The notes beneath the pieces are model-generated. The model was not told the origin of the DNA and did no database searches. It saw only the letters and a program-made list of their open reading frames with translations. The position numbers were made by a program, and so were the translations under genes. Shown here piece after piece: positions 31,180 to 41,230 of a stretch of 64,000 nucleotides of DNA (positions within the stretch are counted from its first letter, which is position 1; every line of letters starts with the position of its first letter). The stretch comes from Argyresthia goedartella (lineage: Eukaryota > Arthropoda > Insecta > Lepidoptera > Argyresthiidae), in NCBI GenBank assembly GCA_949825045.1, contig OX463818.1, positions 32,132,906 through 32,196,905 of the forward strand, written 5' to 3'.

Positions 31180-32455
31180 TCGACATAGGTCTAATTCTTC
31201 TGCTGTAGCATTTGAAATGGAGTAAGCAATGGAATATTTAGTCAAATCATCCTGAAGGTGTCCGGCTACTTGCAATGGTCCAACTATGTCCAGACTGATA
31301 CGGTCAAATGGACGAGTTGAGGTCGTTGTTATTTGAATAGGGGACTTGTTTATTTTACGAAGGGCTTTGTTAGATTGACACGAATTGCAGTTTTTTTACA
31401 TTGAGTTCAAGATGTGATGGCATATTATTCCAATAGTAACGTGTTTTAATTCTTTTGTTCATTCTGGTGGAACCTAACTGACCTGATTTTCTTTTAAAAT
31501 CTTTGTTATTTCCGTAGGAACGGCTTAAATTATGGTGTTGTAATGAATATTGGCAGTAATCTGGCTGTTATGGAATAAATACATGATTTTTGTAAAAGCA
31601 TGTTTGTCGAATGGATTTCGGAAGTCTGATATGGGTTGCTGTATTATTTTCAGGTAAATCACTTTTCACGGACTTTAGACATCGGAATATTTCTGGATAA
31701 GCGCAGGAATCGAAATGATAAACTTTAGTAAATAGTAAGTAATAAGTTATTCCTTAGCTTTAAATTTTCTTAAATTACTTTAATTCTCTTTCACTGTTTA
31801 GGAGATCTGATGTTTCCTATTTCAGGTAATATTTCTTCGATATACATGTTGGATTCTTCAAGATCTATTGATGTGGGAACAGGGATGGTTTTAAACTTTC
31901 TTTATATTCGTTGATGTGTGTGTTATATGTTTAATTTTTGCTGGAAAATGATTTTACGAATGAATAATAGTCCTTGTTGGAAGTGTTTGTGATTTGGGGT
32001 GAAATTCCTGTCGTTTCAGCATCAGGCAAAGGAGTAAAGTCATTGCCGTTAGGGCTTATATCATCATCACCAAGATTTATTAAGTCGTTTAGTTGAATTT
32101 ATTCCCATATCCTCATTTGCCTCTTCAATATTTTATGTAATCCTCGCCATTTTTTTTACCCTATTTTTTTATGCCATTACTCTATTTCAAACTCCTCAAA
32201 TTTGAGTTTCCACCTGACTAATTTAGATCCGGTGTCCTTGCAATCAAAAAGCCATTTCAACGGGCCATGGTCGGTTACAATTTTGAGGCGGCCGTAGAGG
32301 TATGGCCGGTAGATTTTATTGCCAAAAGGATAGCCAAATATTGCATTCAGTGCATTCGCATAAATCGCTGATGTGTGCCACTCAAGACATATTCTTATCC
32401 AGGATAAGGCCCAGGTTTTTGGTTTTGTCGGTGTAAGGAATTCAAACATTACCAT
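31180..32455 (-). pseudogene. Ty3/gypsy fragment: RT/RNase H end and integrase
   Basis: Minus strand, from 32455: TDHGPLKWLFDCKDTGSKLV, the end of the RT-linked RNase H of 17.6/gypsy-type elements. After frameshifts, integrase text reads FDRISLDIVGPLQVAGHL near 31310-31240. Heavily decayed, no LTR seen. Confidence 0.7.
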
Positions 32456-34604
32456 ACAGAACCGACGGCAAGTTCGAGCCTAGTCTAGAGGTCATGCGAC
32501 TACTACCTACGATGATGGCCTGGGATTTTGAAAGATTGACTAGCAAGCCAAATGATTTGGCCCAAACTTCAACAGCTGTAAGATCTGTGTTCATATTCGA
32601 AATGGGATCCGAAATCTCGGCCATTGAGAATTGTCTTTACAGCTGAAGGTCGACAGCATAGAGGTGAAGAGAGGATGAGGTAACTGTAGTAAGTCTATTG
32701 ATAAAAATAGAAAATAACAAGGGAGAGAGTACCCCACCTTGCGGTACACTCTTATGCATTGACGACGACCTCGTAGATAAGAATTCACAGCCGCCGAGCG
32801 ACCAATCGAGTGAAGGATGCCAAGAAGGATATCAAAATCGACCGAAATAAACGCGTTGCTAAAATCAAGCAAAATTATCAGAGTTACCTTCCTGGCATCC
32901 ATCGCAAGACGGATATCCACGGTCAGGTTGAGTAATGCACTCGCGGTACTGTGAAATGGTCTGAACCCAGACTGAAAAGGGGTAAGGAGACAATTCGAGT
33001 TGATATATTCTAACAACTGTTTATGTACTACTGTTTCCAGTACTTTGGAAAGAACGGGGAGCATAGAAATCGGACGGTAATGTATGAAAGAGGACGGATT
33101 TGAGGTTATAGGAAATGGAATATAACATTAGCCTGTTTCCATGCTTCAGGGAAAATACCAGTCGAAAGAGAGATATTTAAAATGTGTGTAATGACCGGTA
33201 CAACCACATCTAAAACGGAAAGCAGCATCTCCAGACTCATGTTATCGCTACCCACATCCTAAGTGGATATGGATTTAATAATCTTTTTGACTTCCGCCTC
33301 ATTCACACACTGAAACGAGAAAGGCATAGCAAAGGGTAACTTTACATTAGAGAGCATTATTGATTTCACCGATGAATTCAGGATAACTGGAGGAGTAGCA
33401 AAGTGACGATTCAAGCCGTTAATATCCGGAAAGACCGCAGTCGTCTCTTTGTCCTTCTTACCCACCCACGCCCAGCGATGATAAAAATCTCCACATTTGA
33501 CCCGTTGTAACATTTTTAAGGCGAGAGTGTATATAACCTCGCTTTCCTTTTCTGCAAAGCTTATTAAAAAAGTTCCGTAGTTTCTTAAAGGCAGTAATAT
33601 TATCTTCATTAGGTTGTTTTTTAATTTAAATTTAGCTCTGTCACGTTTAGCCATGACCCGTTTCATGCTCGGTGTCAGTCAAGGTGCCGGTAAATGCCTC
33701 ACCCTTACTGGTCTCAAAGGCGTATTTTTGTCATAGAGAACGGTCAGAACTTTATTTAGATATTCTTGATTCTACCTTGTCATCAACCGAATCCGTTGCA
33801 TAAAACTCAGTTCAATTCATAGCCAAGAAATCTTCCAATAGTTTGTTGACGTTCACGTCTTTAAAATTTCTTTGAAAAATTACCTTTTTTGCCGCTTGGG
33901 CACTTTAATTTTGTATGATAAGTAAATTAGGAGGTGATACGAAAAAAGAGCAGTCATTTGAACATGCGTAGAAATTAAGGTATCATCGGAGCCAATCATT
34001 GAATCAATTTGGGAAGGGCGTGAATTGGGAGAGTGATGCGTGGGATTTAAAGACAGTAATTTTAAGTTTAGTGCAGTTATTATGTTGACCAGAGAGCGTG
34101 ACCTATAGTCGTCTTTTAATAAACATGTATTAAAATCATCCATTACAATTACATGCTGATAACGGGGGCATAAGTCTGATAGTACAACACTATCAAACGT
34201 ATTAAAATAATTTATTTTATCATTTGGACTGTACACAGCCCCGACAAGGGTCTTGGTGCTGTGAAAAGTAAGCTCTAGAAATAGGTACTTCAAGGAGGCA
34301 GAATACTCGGGGGGTGAATGGCATACAATGCTACAAGGGATGTCTTCACGGATGAACATACATACCCCTGCACCACCTGCACCAGTGCCGTCATTTCGAT
34401 ACATAGTGTAACCACGTAGAACAAAGAGGGATGAAGGAAGCGAGGATTTAAGCCAGGATTCTGATACCAGGATACCATCCAGCGAGCCATCACCAAAAGC
34501 TGCAAGGAAGTCAGAGATATGCTTTGCGAATTTATATGCACAAGTTTAAGTGCACCTTTTCTATTTGAAAATACAGACTTAAGTTGAGACCCATGCTTCC
34601 CCAT
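32456..34604 (-). pseudogene. LINE fragment: endonuclease and reverse transcriptase
   Basis: Minus strand. Endonuclease pieces in 34604-33880 (ALKLVHINSQSISLTSLQ, GAGGAGVCMFIREDIPCSIV, LFLELTFHSTKTLVGAVYSP, and a degenerate VIVMDDFNT where GDFN is usual). Linker 33666-33259 (RKMLQRVKCG-type). RT 33064-32591 (LPVLSKVLETVVHKQLLEY, PFQSGFRPFHSTASALL, LIILLDFSNAFISVDFD). The catalytic YADD lies near 32640 and is out of frame. Then 32624-32442 gives a thumb segment (FGLLVNLSKSQAIIVGSS). At least four frame breaks. The adjacent gypsy fragment interrupts its 3' end. Confidence 0.75.
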
Positions 34605-34679
34605 TTCACCCTCTTCCGAGACTGTTGTTAAGTCAGTCGCACTACCATATTCATCAGAACAAGAAAATAATGAATCATC

Positions 34680-34765
34680 TACAACATCTATATATATTAT
34701 AGTATATATAGTATATATTATAATAATAGGTATTATAAGAATAAATAAATTATGTATAAATAAAG
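34680..34765. repeat. AT-rich imperfect TATATA tract
   Basis: Low-complexity TATATATTATAGTATATATA-type sequence between two oppositely oriented retroelements. Possibly the target or tail of one of them. Confidence 0.5.
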
Positions 34766-36136
34766 TTGCGACTACGACACCGGTACATGCGGGCGTTTCC
34801 TAGCAGCGTCCGCGACGATGCCCTGTAACACAGCGACGACCTAGTTTTCGTATACCGATACCGCCATGGCTTTACCAGCCAAGCGCGCGGACACCATCGT
34901 GGTGAACGAGCTCTTCGCCTTCGTGCAACAGAAGCTGGACGTGATGGACGAGCTCTCCCTGGAGCAGATCTGCTCGACCAGCTTCAAGGAGGCTGAGATC
35001 GCCGCCACCAAGACCGTGCTGCATGAAATCGCCATCACCACCGTGCGGAGGGGTGCGAGCGGGAAAAAGGATCTCCAGGACATCTTCCGGGTGTTCAAGA
35101 AGACCGAACCCAACGACGTTCCGACCTACGTGGCCCGGGACCTCAACAAGCTGCCGCCGGTGACATTCGACCACGTCGACGTCACACGGCTGCTGAAGGA
35201 CATCGTGCGGCTGCAGGCCGACGTCACCGAAATCCGAGGCAAGTTGGAGGCTTCGGAAGGCATCTGTGCTGACCTCAAACGTGAATTGTTGGCATTGCGT
35301 CAGGCAAATACCTCGCTGCCGACGCAGCAGATCGCCGACGCGCGCGATGACATTACGCCGGTCAGCAAAAATGTCATTACTGCAACTTACCTAGTTACGC
35401 AGGTTGCTAAGCCCGCGCCGACAAATACCGCCTCGCGTCGTGACGTCACGAAGCCGAGTCGACCAACACCGGATGCGGTTTTTTCTGGTATATCCCAGAA
35501 GGAATCATATGCTGCTGCTGCCGCACCGCCCGCCGCCGAACAACAGAAGCTGCAGGCTGCGCCGCGCGCGCCGACGGCCAAGCCCGCCCATAGCCCGCCG
35601 AAAGCGACCGTCGATGGGGAAGGCTTTATCCTGGTCCAAAACAGGAATCGCCGCTCCAGACGCAGCCGCAATAAGCGTGGCACAGCCCCCGCCGGTGAAT
35701 GCAGCCTGAAAGCTGCCGCTCCCACCGCTCAGCTATACATTTCCAGGATCGACACGAAAATGACCTGCGAGGTCGTTGAACGTCACATCCTGGAAAAGCT
35801 GAAGAAGAATCCACCGGCTGGTCTCAAGGAGGCGAAGGTACAGATAGAGGTTTTGGAGTCAAAAAGACGCAAGGAGATCCTGTCCTTCAAACTTCGGGTG
35901 CCGGCTGACCTCAAAACGATGTTCCTGGCCAAAGATTACTGGCCGGAGGGTATCGTTTACCGACGCTACAGGGAAGCGAGAACGAAGATTAAAATCCCTA
36001 GGTATAAAATAGCTAGGTTAGATAATATTTTGTGTGTGTTTTTATAATAAATTATGTATCTCTAGTTGTAAGGTATTTATAGCTATGGGTTTTTGTTAAC
36101 CTGAAATAAAGATTACTATTATTATTATTATATTTT
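34766..36136 (+). mobile_element. ORF1-only retroposon with ATT-repeat tail
   Basis: GC-rich unit of about 1.37 kb: a 100-bp leader, one ORF (34866-36047), poly(A) signal AATAAAG near 36107, then a tail of ATT repeats. The 5' start is placed where base composition shifts from AT-rich, near AGTTGCGACTACGACACCGG. No endonuclease or RT follows. It resembles the half-LINE (ORF1-only) design known from mammalian HAL1 (analogy). Confidence 0.6.
34866..36047 (+). CDS. LINE ORF1-type protein, 393 aa, intact
   Basis: ATG 34866 follows CCGCC, a good initiation context. Residues 1-110 are a helical domain (NELFAFVQQKLDVMDELSLE, VPTYVARDLNKLPPVTFDHV). Next a coiled coil about 118-148 (LLKDIVRLQADVTEIRGKLE), an A/P-rich linker with a FILVQNRNRRSRRSR basic patch near 256-270, and a C-terminal domain about 290-375 (AQLYISRIDTKMTCEVVERH, SFKLRVPADLKTMFLAKDYW). 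The last is the same fold as the ORF1 remnants at 30440-30600. Such proteins bind RNA and assemble particles for LINE RNA (family knowledge). The last few residues read into 3' sequence. Distinctly GC-rich compared with its neighbours. Could be mistaken for a host gene, but the tail and context argue otherwise. Confidence 0.7.
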   Translation: MALPAKRADTIVVNELFAFVQQKLDVMDELSLEQICSTSFKEAEIAATKTVLHEIAITTVRRGASGKKDLQDIFRVFKKTEPNDVPTYVARDLNKLPPVTFDHVDVTRLLKDIVRLQADVTEIRGKLEASEGICADLKRELLALRQANTSLPTQQIADARDDITPVSKNVITATYLVTQVAKPAPTNTASRRDVTKPSRPTPDAVFSGISQKESYAAAAAPPAAEQQKLQAAPRAPTAKPAHSPPKATVDGEGFILVQNRNRRSRRSRNKRGTAPAGECSLKAAAPTAQLYISRIDTKMTCEVVERHILEKLKKNPPAGLKEAKVQIEVLESKRRKEILSFKLRVPADLKTMFLAKDYWPEGIVYRRYREARTKIKIPRYKIARLDNILCVFL

Positions 36137-36840
36137 TATGAATTTTTCATTTCACTCTTGTAATAAAGAGGTTCTGATACACGGGCTTACGCCAAGTGCT
36201 TATCTACTAAAGATCACGGTCCTTGCCCATGAATTTCCGTACAATTCTACATGTATTTAGTATTGTTGCTTTTTGAAGAAGTATGTGTGTGGATCTGGGT
36301 ATATTTAGTGTTTTGAGACTAGTGTGTAATGTGTATGGGATGACTCCTGTGGATGAGATGACTATTGGGATGGTTTATTATTATTATTAATATTATAAAG
36401 CGTAATAGAAATAAAAAAAGGATAAATAAATAAATACAAGTTATCTCAAACTCTAACCAGCACCGCTGCGATGACTGGAAGAGATAACTCACAACACAAC
36501 ACAACACAAAAAATAAAGGCTCAATGCAAACGAAACGCATCCGACATTCCGACAGCAGAGAGAAAAAATAAATCGAAAGACACTTCACTCACTTGTCAGT
36601 TTCAGCCAACATAACTTCTAAAATAAAAGAAACTAAAAAGTAAACAAAATTGTAAATGTGTGAAGGTAAATAAATTTAACAACTTTTGTCTACGTTATTT
36701 ATTTATATGATATATAGATACGAAGTAATGGGACTTTGGGGTTGGCTCTGTTTTCATATTTTTTTACATTCATTATAAATAATTTTAACAACTGTATATT
36801 TTTCATATGAATGCGAATGAAAAATTAAATCATTTAGTAA
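36137..36840. other. Non-coding, retroelement 3' ends
   Basis: No convincing frame. Contains a second ATT-repeat tail near 36376-36400, preceded by sequence resembling a retroelement 3' end, and A-rich stretches. Nothing else recognised. Confidence 0.4.
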
Positions 36841-37439
36841 AAATGTATTTTTTTTAATCTTATTTATTTTATAAGTCATACATCTTATGATTAAGTCAGC
36901 GTAAAATAATTAACAAAGTTACAGTGCTTACAGTGTTACTTTAACAAAATATTTTAACATTAAATAAATCTAAAATTAGTTAGTTACAGAAGAATTTTGT
37001 AGTGTTCCCATCTGAGATCATCTGAGACATCTGACAGTGAACTCTGAGCTTAGAATTCTATGGAAAAGGAAGAGAAGATCCCCCTCAAAGCACTGAGTTT
37101 CCTCGAGGAGGTCCAGCCTTGGTTGTTCATTTATTTTACACTCGAGAACTAAGTGAAGGAGGTCCTCCTCCCTCTCACATCGGGTACAAATTAGGGTCGT
37201 CTCTTTTATTCATAATGAAACTAAATTTGTTAAGTGGTGGTAAGTTCGGGTTCGGAAGCAAAGAACTAATTCTCTCCTGTTGAAGCTTCGTGAGGTAAAC
37301 CAAGGTACGCGAGGTGGTTCGTCTACAATGGTTCTGTACCAGATGCCTTTGTTTTGAGAGCAGTCATTGAAATAGGATTTAGATTTAACACGTTAAATGC
37401 TATGTAGGTCACCAGTGACCTCACCGAGACTAAAAAACT

Positions 37440-37942
37440 AAAAGATAAACACTTTTTCGAAAATTGGCGTTAAAAGTGTTAAAGTAGTTGTGGATTTTCA
37501 ATTTTGGAAGATGATCAGTGTAGTGAGGTACCGCGTCGAGAGGTATACCGTTCCGGAGAGCCTCGGATGCAAGTGAGTCTGCTATCTCGTTACCCTTGAT
37601 GCCGACGTGTGAAGGAATCCATTGTAAACTAACTTCAACCCCGTTACGTATCATTCTATGGATACATTTAATAATGAGGTAAGCTTCGTGTCTACCGACG
37701 ATACTGTCCTTAGCACTTCCCACTAAATGTTGTAGACTGCTCTTAGAACCCGTAAAAATAACCATTTTATTACGTGTGGTCGACTCAATGTAGTGTACTG
37801 TTTCTTTAATTGCTGTTAGTTCAACCCCCATTATGGGTATATATGGATCTTCAATAAGAAATTTCACCCCAAAATTCTTAGCTTCATCATAAAATGCGCA
37901 ACTAGAGCCGTGTCTAGTTTTGGATCCGTCAGTATATATTTC
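37440..37942 (-). pseudogene. RNase H domain of the I-like LINE
   Basis: IYTDGSKTRHGSSCAFYDEA starts the domain, then IMGVELTAIKETVHYIEST, VIFTGSKSSLQHLVG (a G where the catalytic D is expected: TGS in place of TDS), and LQWIPSHVGIKGNEIADSLA. The missing aspartate shows loss of function. Its frame is fused artificially to the preceding LINE tail (FEFEFE from TTTGAG repeats). Confidence 0.8.
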
Positions 37943-38818
37943 AAACTCAAACTCAAAACTCAAACTCAAAACGTTTATTCTGTAAATAGGCCACAAGGGC
38001 ACTTTCACATGTCATTTCATTTCATTTTTTACAGAACATTTGGTATTATTATCATATTATCAGAAAAAAAAAGTACTTAATTATTGTTTCTGAGAGATGT
38101 AAAGAGTCTCAAATGTCATAATAAAATAATTAAAATATAAATAACAGAGATGTATAGTCTCTTTAGTCAATAATACAATGATAATAGGAGATGTAAATGG
38201 TCCCCACAGTCAAGAGTTGTATAATTAAATTAATCTTTGGAGGTGTAAAAGGCCTCCAAGTGTCCAGTAAAAGAAACTCTGGCAGTGAGGATGCTCACAA
38301 TCAATTAGAACAATTCAGTCCCAAGCATTTTTATCGTCTATGTACTCTTTAATACTGTAGTAAGCTTTAGAAATAAGCCTTTGCTTGATGTATTTCTTGA
38401 ACTTATTAATTGATAGATCTGTCAAAGTGCTTGGGAGTTTATTGTAAAATCTTACACAATTACCCTTGAACGAGTTTTTTATTTTATGGAGCCGAGTAGT
38501 GGGCACTGCAAGTTTGTCCTTGTTTCTAGTATTAAAGTTATGTATATCACAGTTTCTTCGAAAGTTAACAATGTTCTTATGGACATACATAATATTCTCG
38601 TAAATATATTGACTATGGACTGTCAATATATTTACTTCTTTAAACTTATTTCTAAGAGAATCTCTATTATTCATTTTATAAATCGCACGAACAGCCCGCT
38701 TTTGCAGCACAAAAATAGTATTTATGTCAGCAGCACTGCCCCAGAGCAGAATACCGTAGGACATAATACTATGAAAATAACTAAAATAAACTAATCTGGC
38801 TGTTTTTAAATCTGTCAA
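37943..38818 (-). mobile_element. LINE 3' end inserted in the I-like LINE
   Basis: Minus strand. ORF2 end at 38818-38315 (167 residues: RLVYFSYFHSIMSYGILLWG, KRAVRAIYKMNNRDSLRNKF, ending in DDKNAWD), then a 3' UTR and a tail of CAAACT repeats at 37943-37972 (TTTGAG in sense). Clearly related to LINE copies A and B (same layout and tail), but a different subfamily by sequence. Confidence 0.8.
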
Positions 38819-40573
38819 GTGACGGATTTTCCTGCATGCAAAAGCTGCATTTTATAATGGTCTGAGTACTGCATGTTTATCATATCTTTGCTAAGTTGTT
38901 TAAGGTCATGAGTGGGTAGTTGAGCTTTAGGTTTAATAATAGTGTCCACTCTATGCAATATGATTTTGTCCCAAGGGAGTGTCTTAATGTCGTGAGAAAG
39001 CAAGAATTGGGGTAAAATTTCAGATTTTGACACAAGTAGGTTGAAACTTTCAAGCAAAAGAGGGAGTTGGTTTTTACGCCAATAGCTAGCGCCTGTATTT
39101 AATGTGTTATCTAAAACTTCTAACTGTTTTCTCAAGGGGTCGGATGCTCTGGAAGAGAGTTTCAGGAAGTATTTGTTACTTAAATAGATTCTTCTCAAAT
39201 TTAAGGGTAAGATACAAAGTTCACTTTCCATGGCAAAAATTGGGGTGTCTCGAATGAAACTTCCACAAAGGCGAAGACATTGTTTTTGGATGACGTCTAA
39301 CCTTTGCAAAAGTCTAGAGTTGGCGTTGCCATAAATAATGCATCCGTAATCGAGTCTAGATCGACCCAGTGTTAAATACTGTCTTATTAGGTGGATCGGA
39401 TGAAGACCCCACTTTGAACTGCTTAATTAGCTAAGGATGTTAATGAATGCGATACATTTTTCGGAAGTTTCTAAAACATGGCGAGTCCAATTCAAGCGAC
39501 TATCCACCCAAACGCCTAAAAACTTTGTACAATGTATAACCTCAATTTCAATGTTTTTTATTCTTATATTTACAAGAGGAACTTTGTATTTTCTAGTAAA
39601 AATGCAAAGTTTAGTCATTGAGAGCGATATTTCTAAACCAATTTCTTCTAACATAGATATAAAACTGTTAAGACTTGATTGGATAGTACTAACACAAAAA
39701 TCAATATTTTGGTTAACACAATACAAAGCGAAGTCATCGGCATATTGAGAGACCTTAACTGACTTCATGAGTGTGTTGCATACATTTGTTGTGACTATAT
39801 TAAATAATATAGGTGACATTGGGTCACCCTGAGCTATACCCTGTCTACTTATTCTTATTATTTCCCTCACATCCCGAAGCCTGTTTATCAAATATCTTTC
39901 TTTTAAAATTCTCTTATATACCTACATAGGAACGTCTCCACATCAAAATCAAGTAAAGAGGTTATAAGAGGTTCAATTGCCACATTGTTATAAGCGTTAG
40001 TTATGTCTGCGTAAGCGCATAAAACGTATTTTTTGTTGATAAAAGCAGTTTCGGAGTCTATGATAAATCTACTAAGATTGTTCTGACATGAAAGTCCACG
40101 ACGGAAACCCAAAGTGCTATCATTAAATAAATTTCGAAACGGTATTCAAGGCGACGAGTGATCATTAAGTTAAAGGTCTTACAAATACAGTAAATAAGTG
40201 AGATGGGACGATACTTAGAAGCAATCAATTTGATCCTACGCCATTGTCCTGGTATCTCACCTTTTTTATAGATGGAGTTAAATATGTGTAACATGTATTC
40301 TTTCGCATTATCGGGTAAATGGCTAATCATAGAATAAGTAACGTTATCTAAAACAGTTGATATATCTGCTCTTTTAAGAATCAAATTAAGTTCTGAAAGT
40401 GTGAAAGAGAGCGGACTGGAATCATTAAAATTAAACTCTAGGGGTTGGAAGTACACTCTATCAGGAGTGAGTTCTGTTACAAAGGAGAGTGCGGCGCTTT
40501 CCGGTAAGTATTCTTTAGGACTTCGGTTACCCTTAAGCCATCTGAGTTTTCTCCAGATCTCACGGCTTAGCAT
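38819..40573 (-). pseudogene. I-like LINE reverse transcriptase
   Basis: Minus strand pieces: 40573-40058 (LSFTLSELNLILKRADISTV; QWRRIKLIASKYRPISLIY), 40112-39903 (GFRRGLSCQNNLSRFIIDSE, LCAYADITNAYNNVAIEPLI), 39891-39427 (ISRQGIAQGDPMSPILFNIV, active site VSQYADDFALYCV, then FLGVWVDSRLNWTRHVLE) and 39309-38815 (thumb: RLDVIQKQCLRLCGSFIRDT). Frameshifts separate the four. Confidence 0.82.
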
Positions 40574-41230
40574 ATTGCAGTCTATGCAATCACAAATTTG
40601 TTGCCAGGAATATCTTTTGGCAAGTTTTATTACTTTTCGAGCATAAACAACTTTTTCTCTGTACCTTAAGTCATTTTCAACCGTGCGTGATTTCCTGAAT
40701 TTTTAAGAGATAATCTTCTCTCTGCTACTGCCTTCGATAAATCAGGATTCCACCAAGGTTTTGGCTTGAATTAGTTAGGGTTAAGACTTAATTTAGTATG
40801 AGGAATATATTTGTTAGTACTTTCTTCAATGATTTCTATGAGTTTATCGTAGCTACTCTGTACATTGTCTTCAAGGTGAAGTTCTCCACAAGCAGACTTA
40901 ATGTGTTGTGTATACTCTGCCTAGTTGGCCTTTTTGATGTTTCTTTTCGTTTCTTGGCAGTTGTGTGTGCTATCTAACGTTTTAATAGAAATAATAAGAT
41001 GGTCGCTGCCAAAAGATTCCTTAGTAACGTTCCAGTCAAAATCGAATGCAAGATCATCACTGCAAAAGGAGATATCAGGTGATGTACATATTATATTACC
41101 ATTGAGCTGAGCACAGCGGGTAAAATCTCCATTGTTACGAAAGACGTAATTATGTTCTAAGAAAGTATCTGATAAGTAAAGTAAAAATGTATTTTAAAAA
41201 GCAACATTTTCGTCTTATTACAGAACAGCC

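Larger units (their letters stand above)
36840..41165 (-). mobile_element. I-like LINE with RNase H, 5'-truncated, split by another LINE end
   Basis: Minus strand. Order from 41165: endonuclease C-terminus (about 41165-40920, CTSPDISFCSDDLAFDFDWN and SFGSDHLIISIKTLD), linker, RT (40573-38819), interruption (38818-37943), then RNase H (37942-37440) and 3' region to an A/T-rich end near 36840. Many frame breaks; an old copy. Confidence 0.75.

Noticed and set aside
34866..36047. Host gene, because of the intact GC-rich 393-codon ORF
   Set aside because: The C-terminal domain matches LINE ORF1 remnants elsewhere in the window, and the unit ends in a poly(A) signal plus ATT repeats between retroelements.
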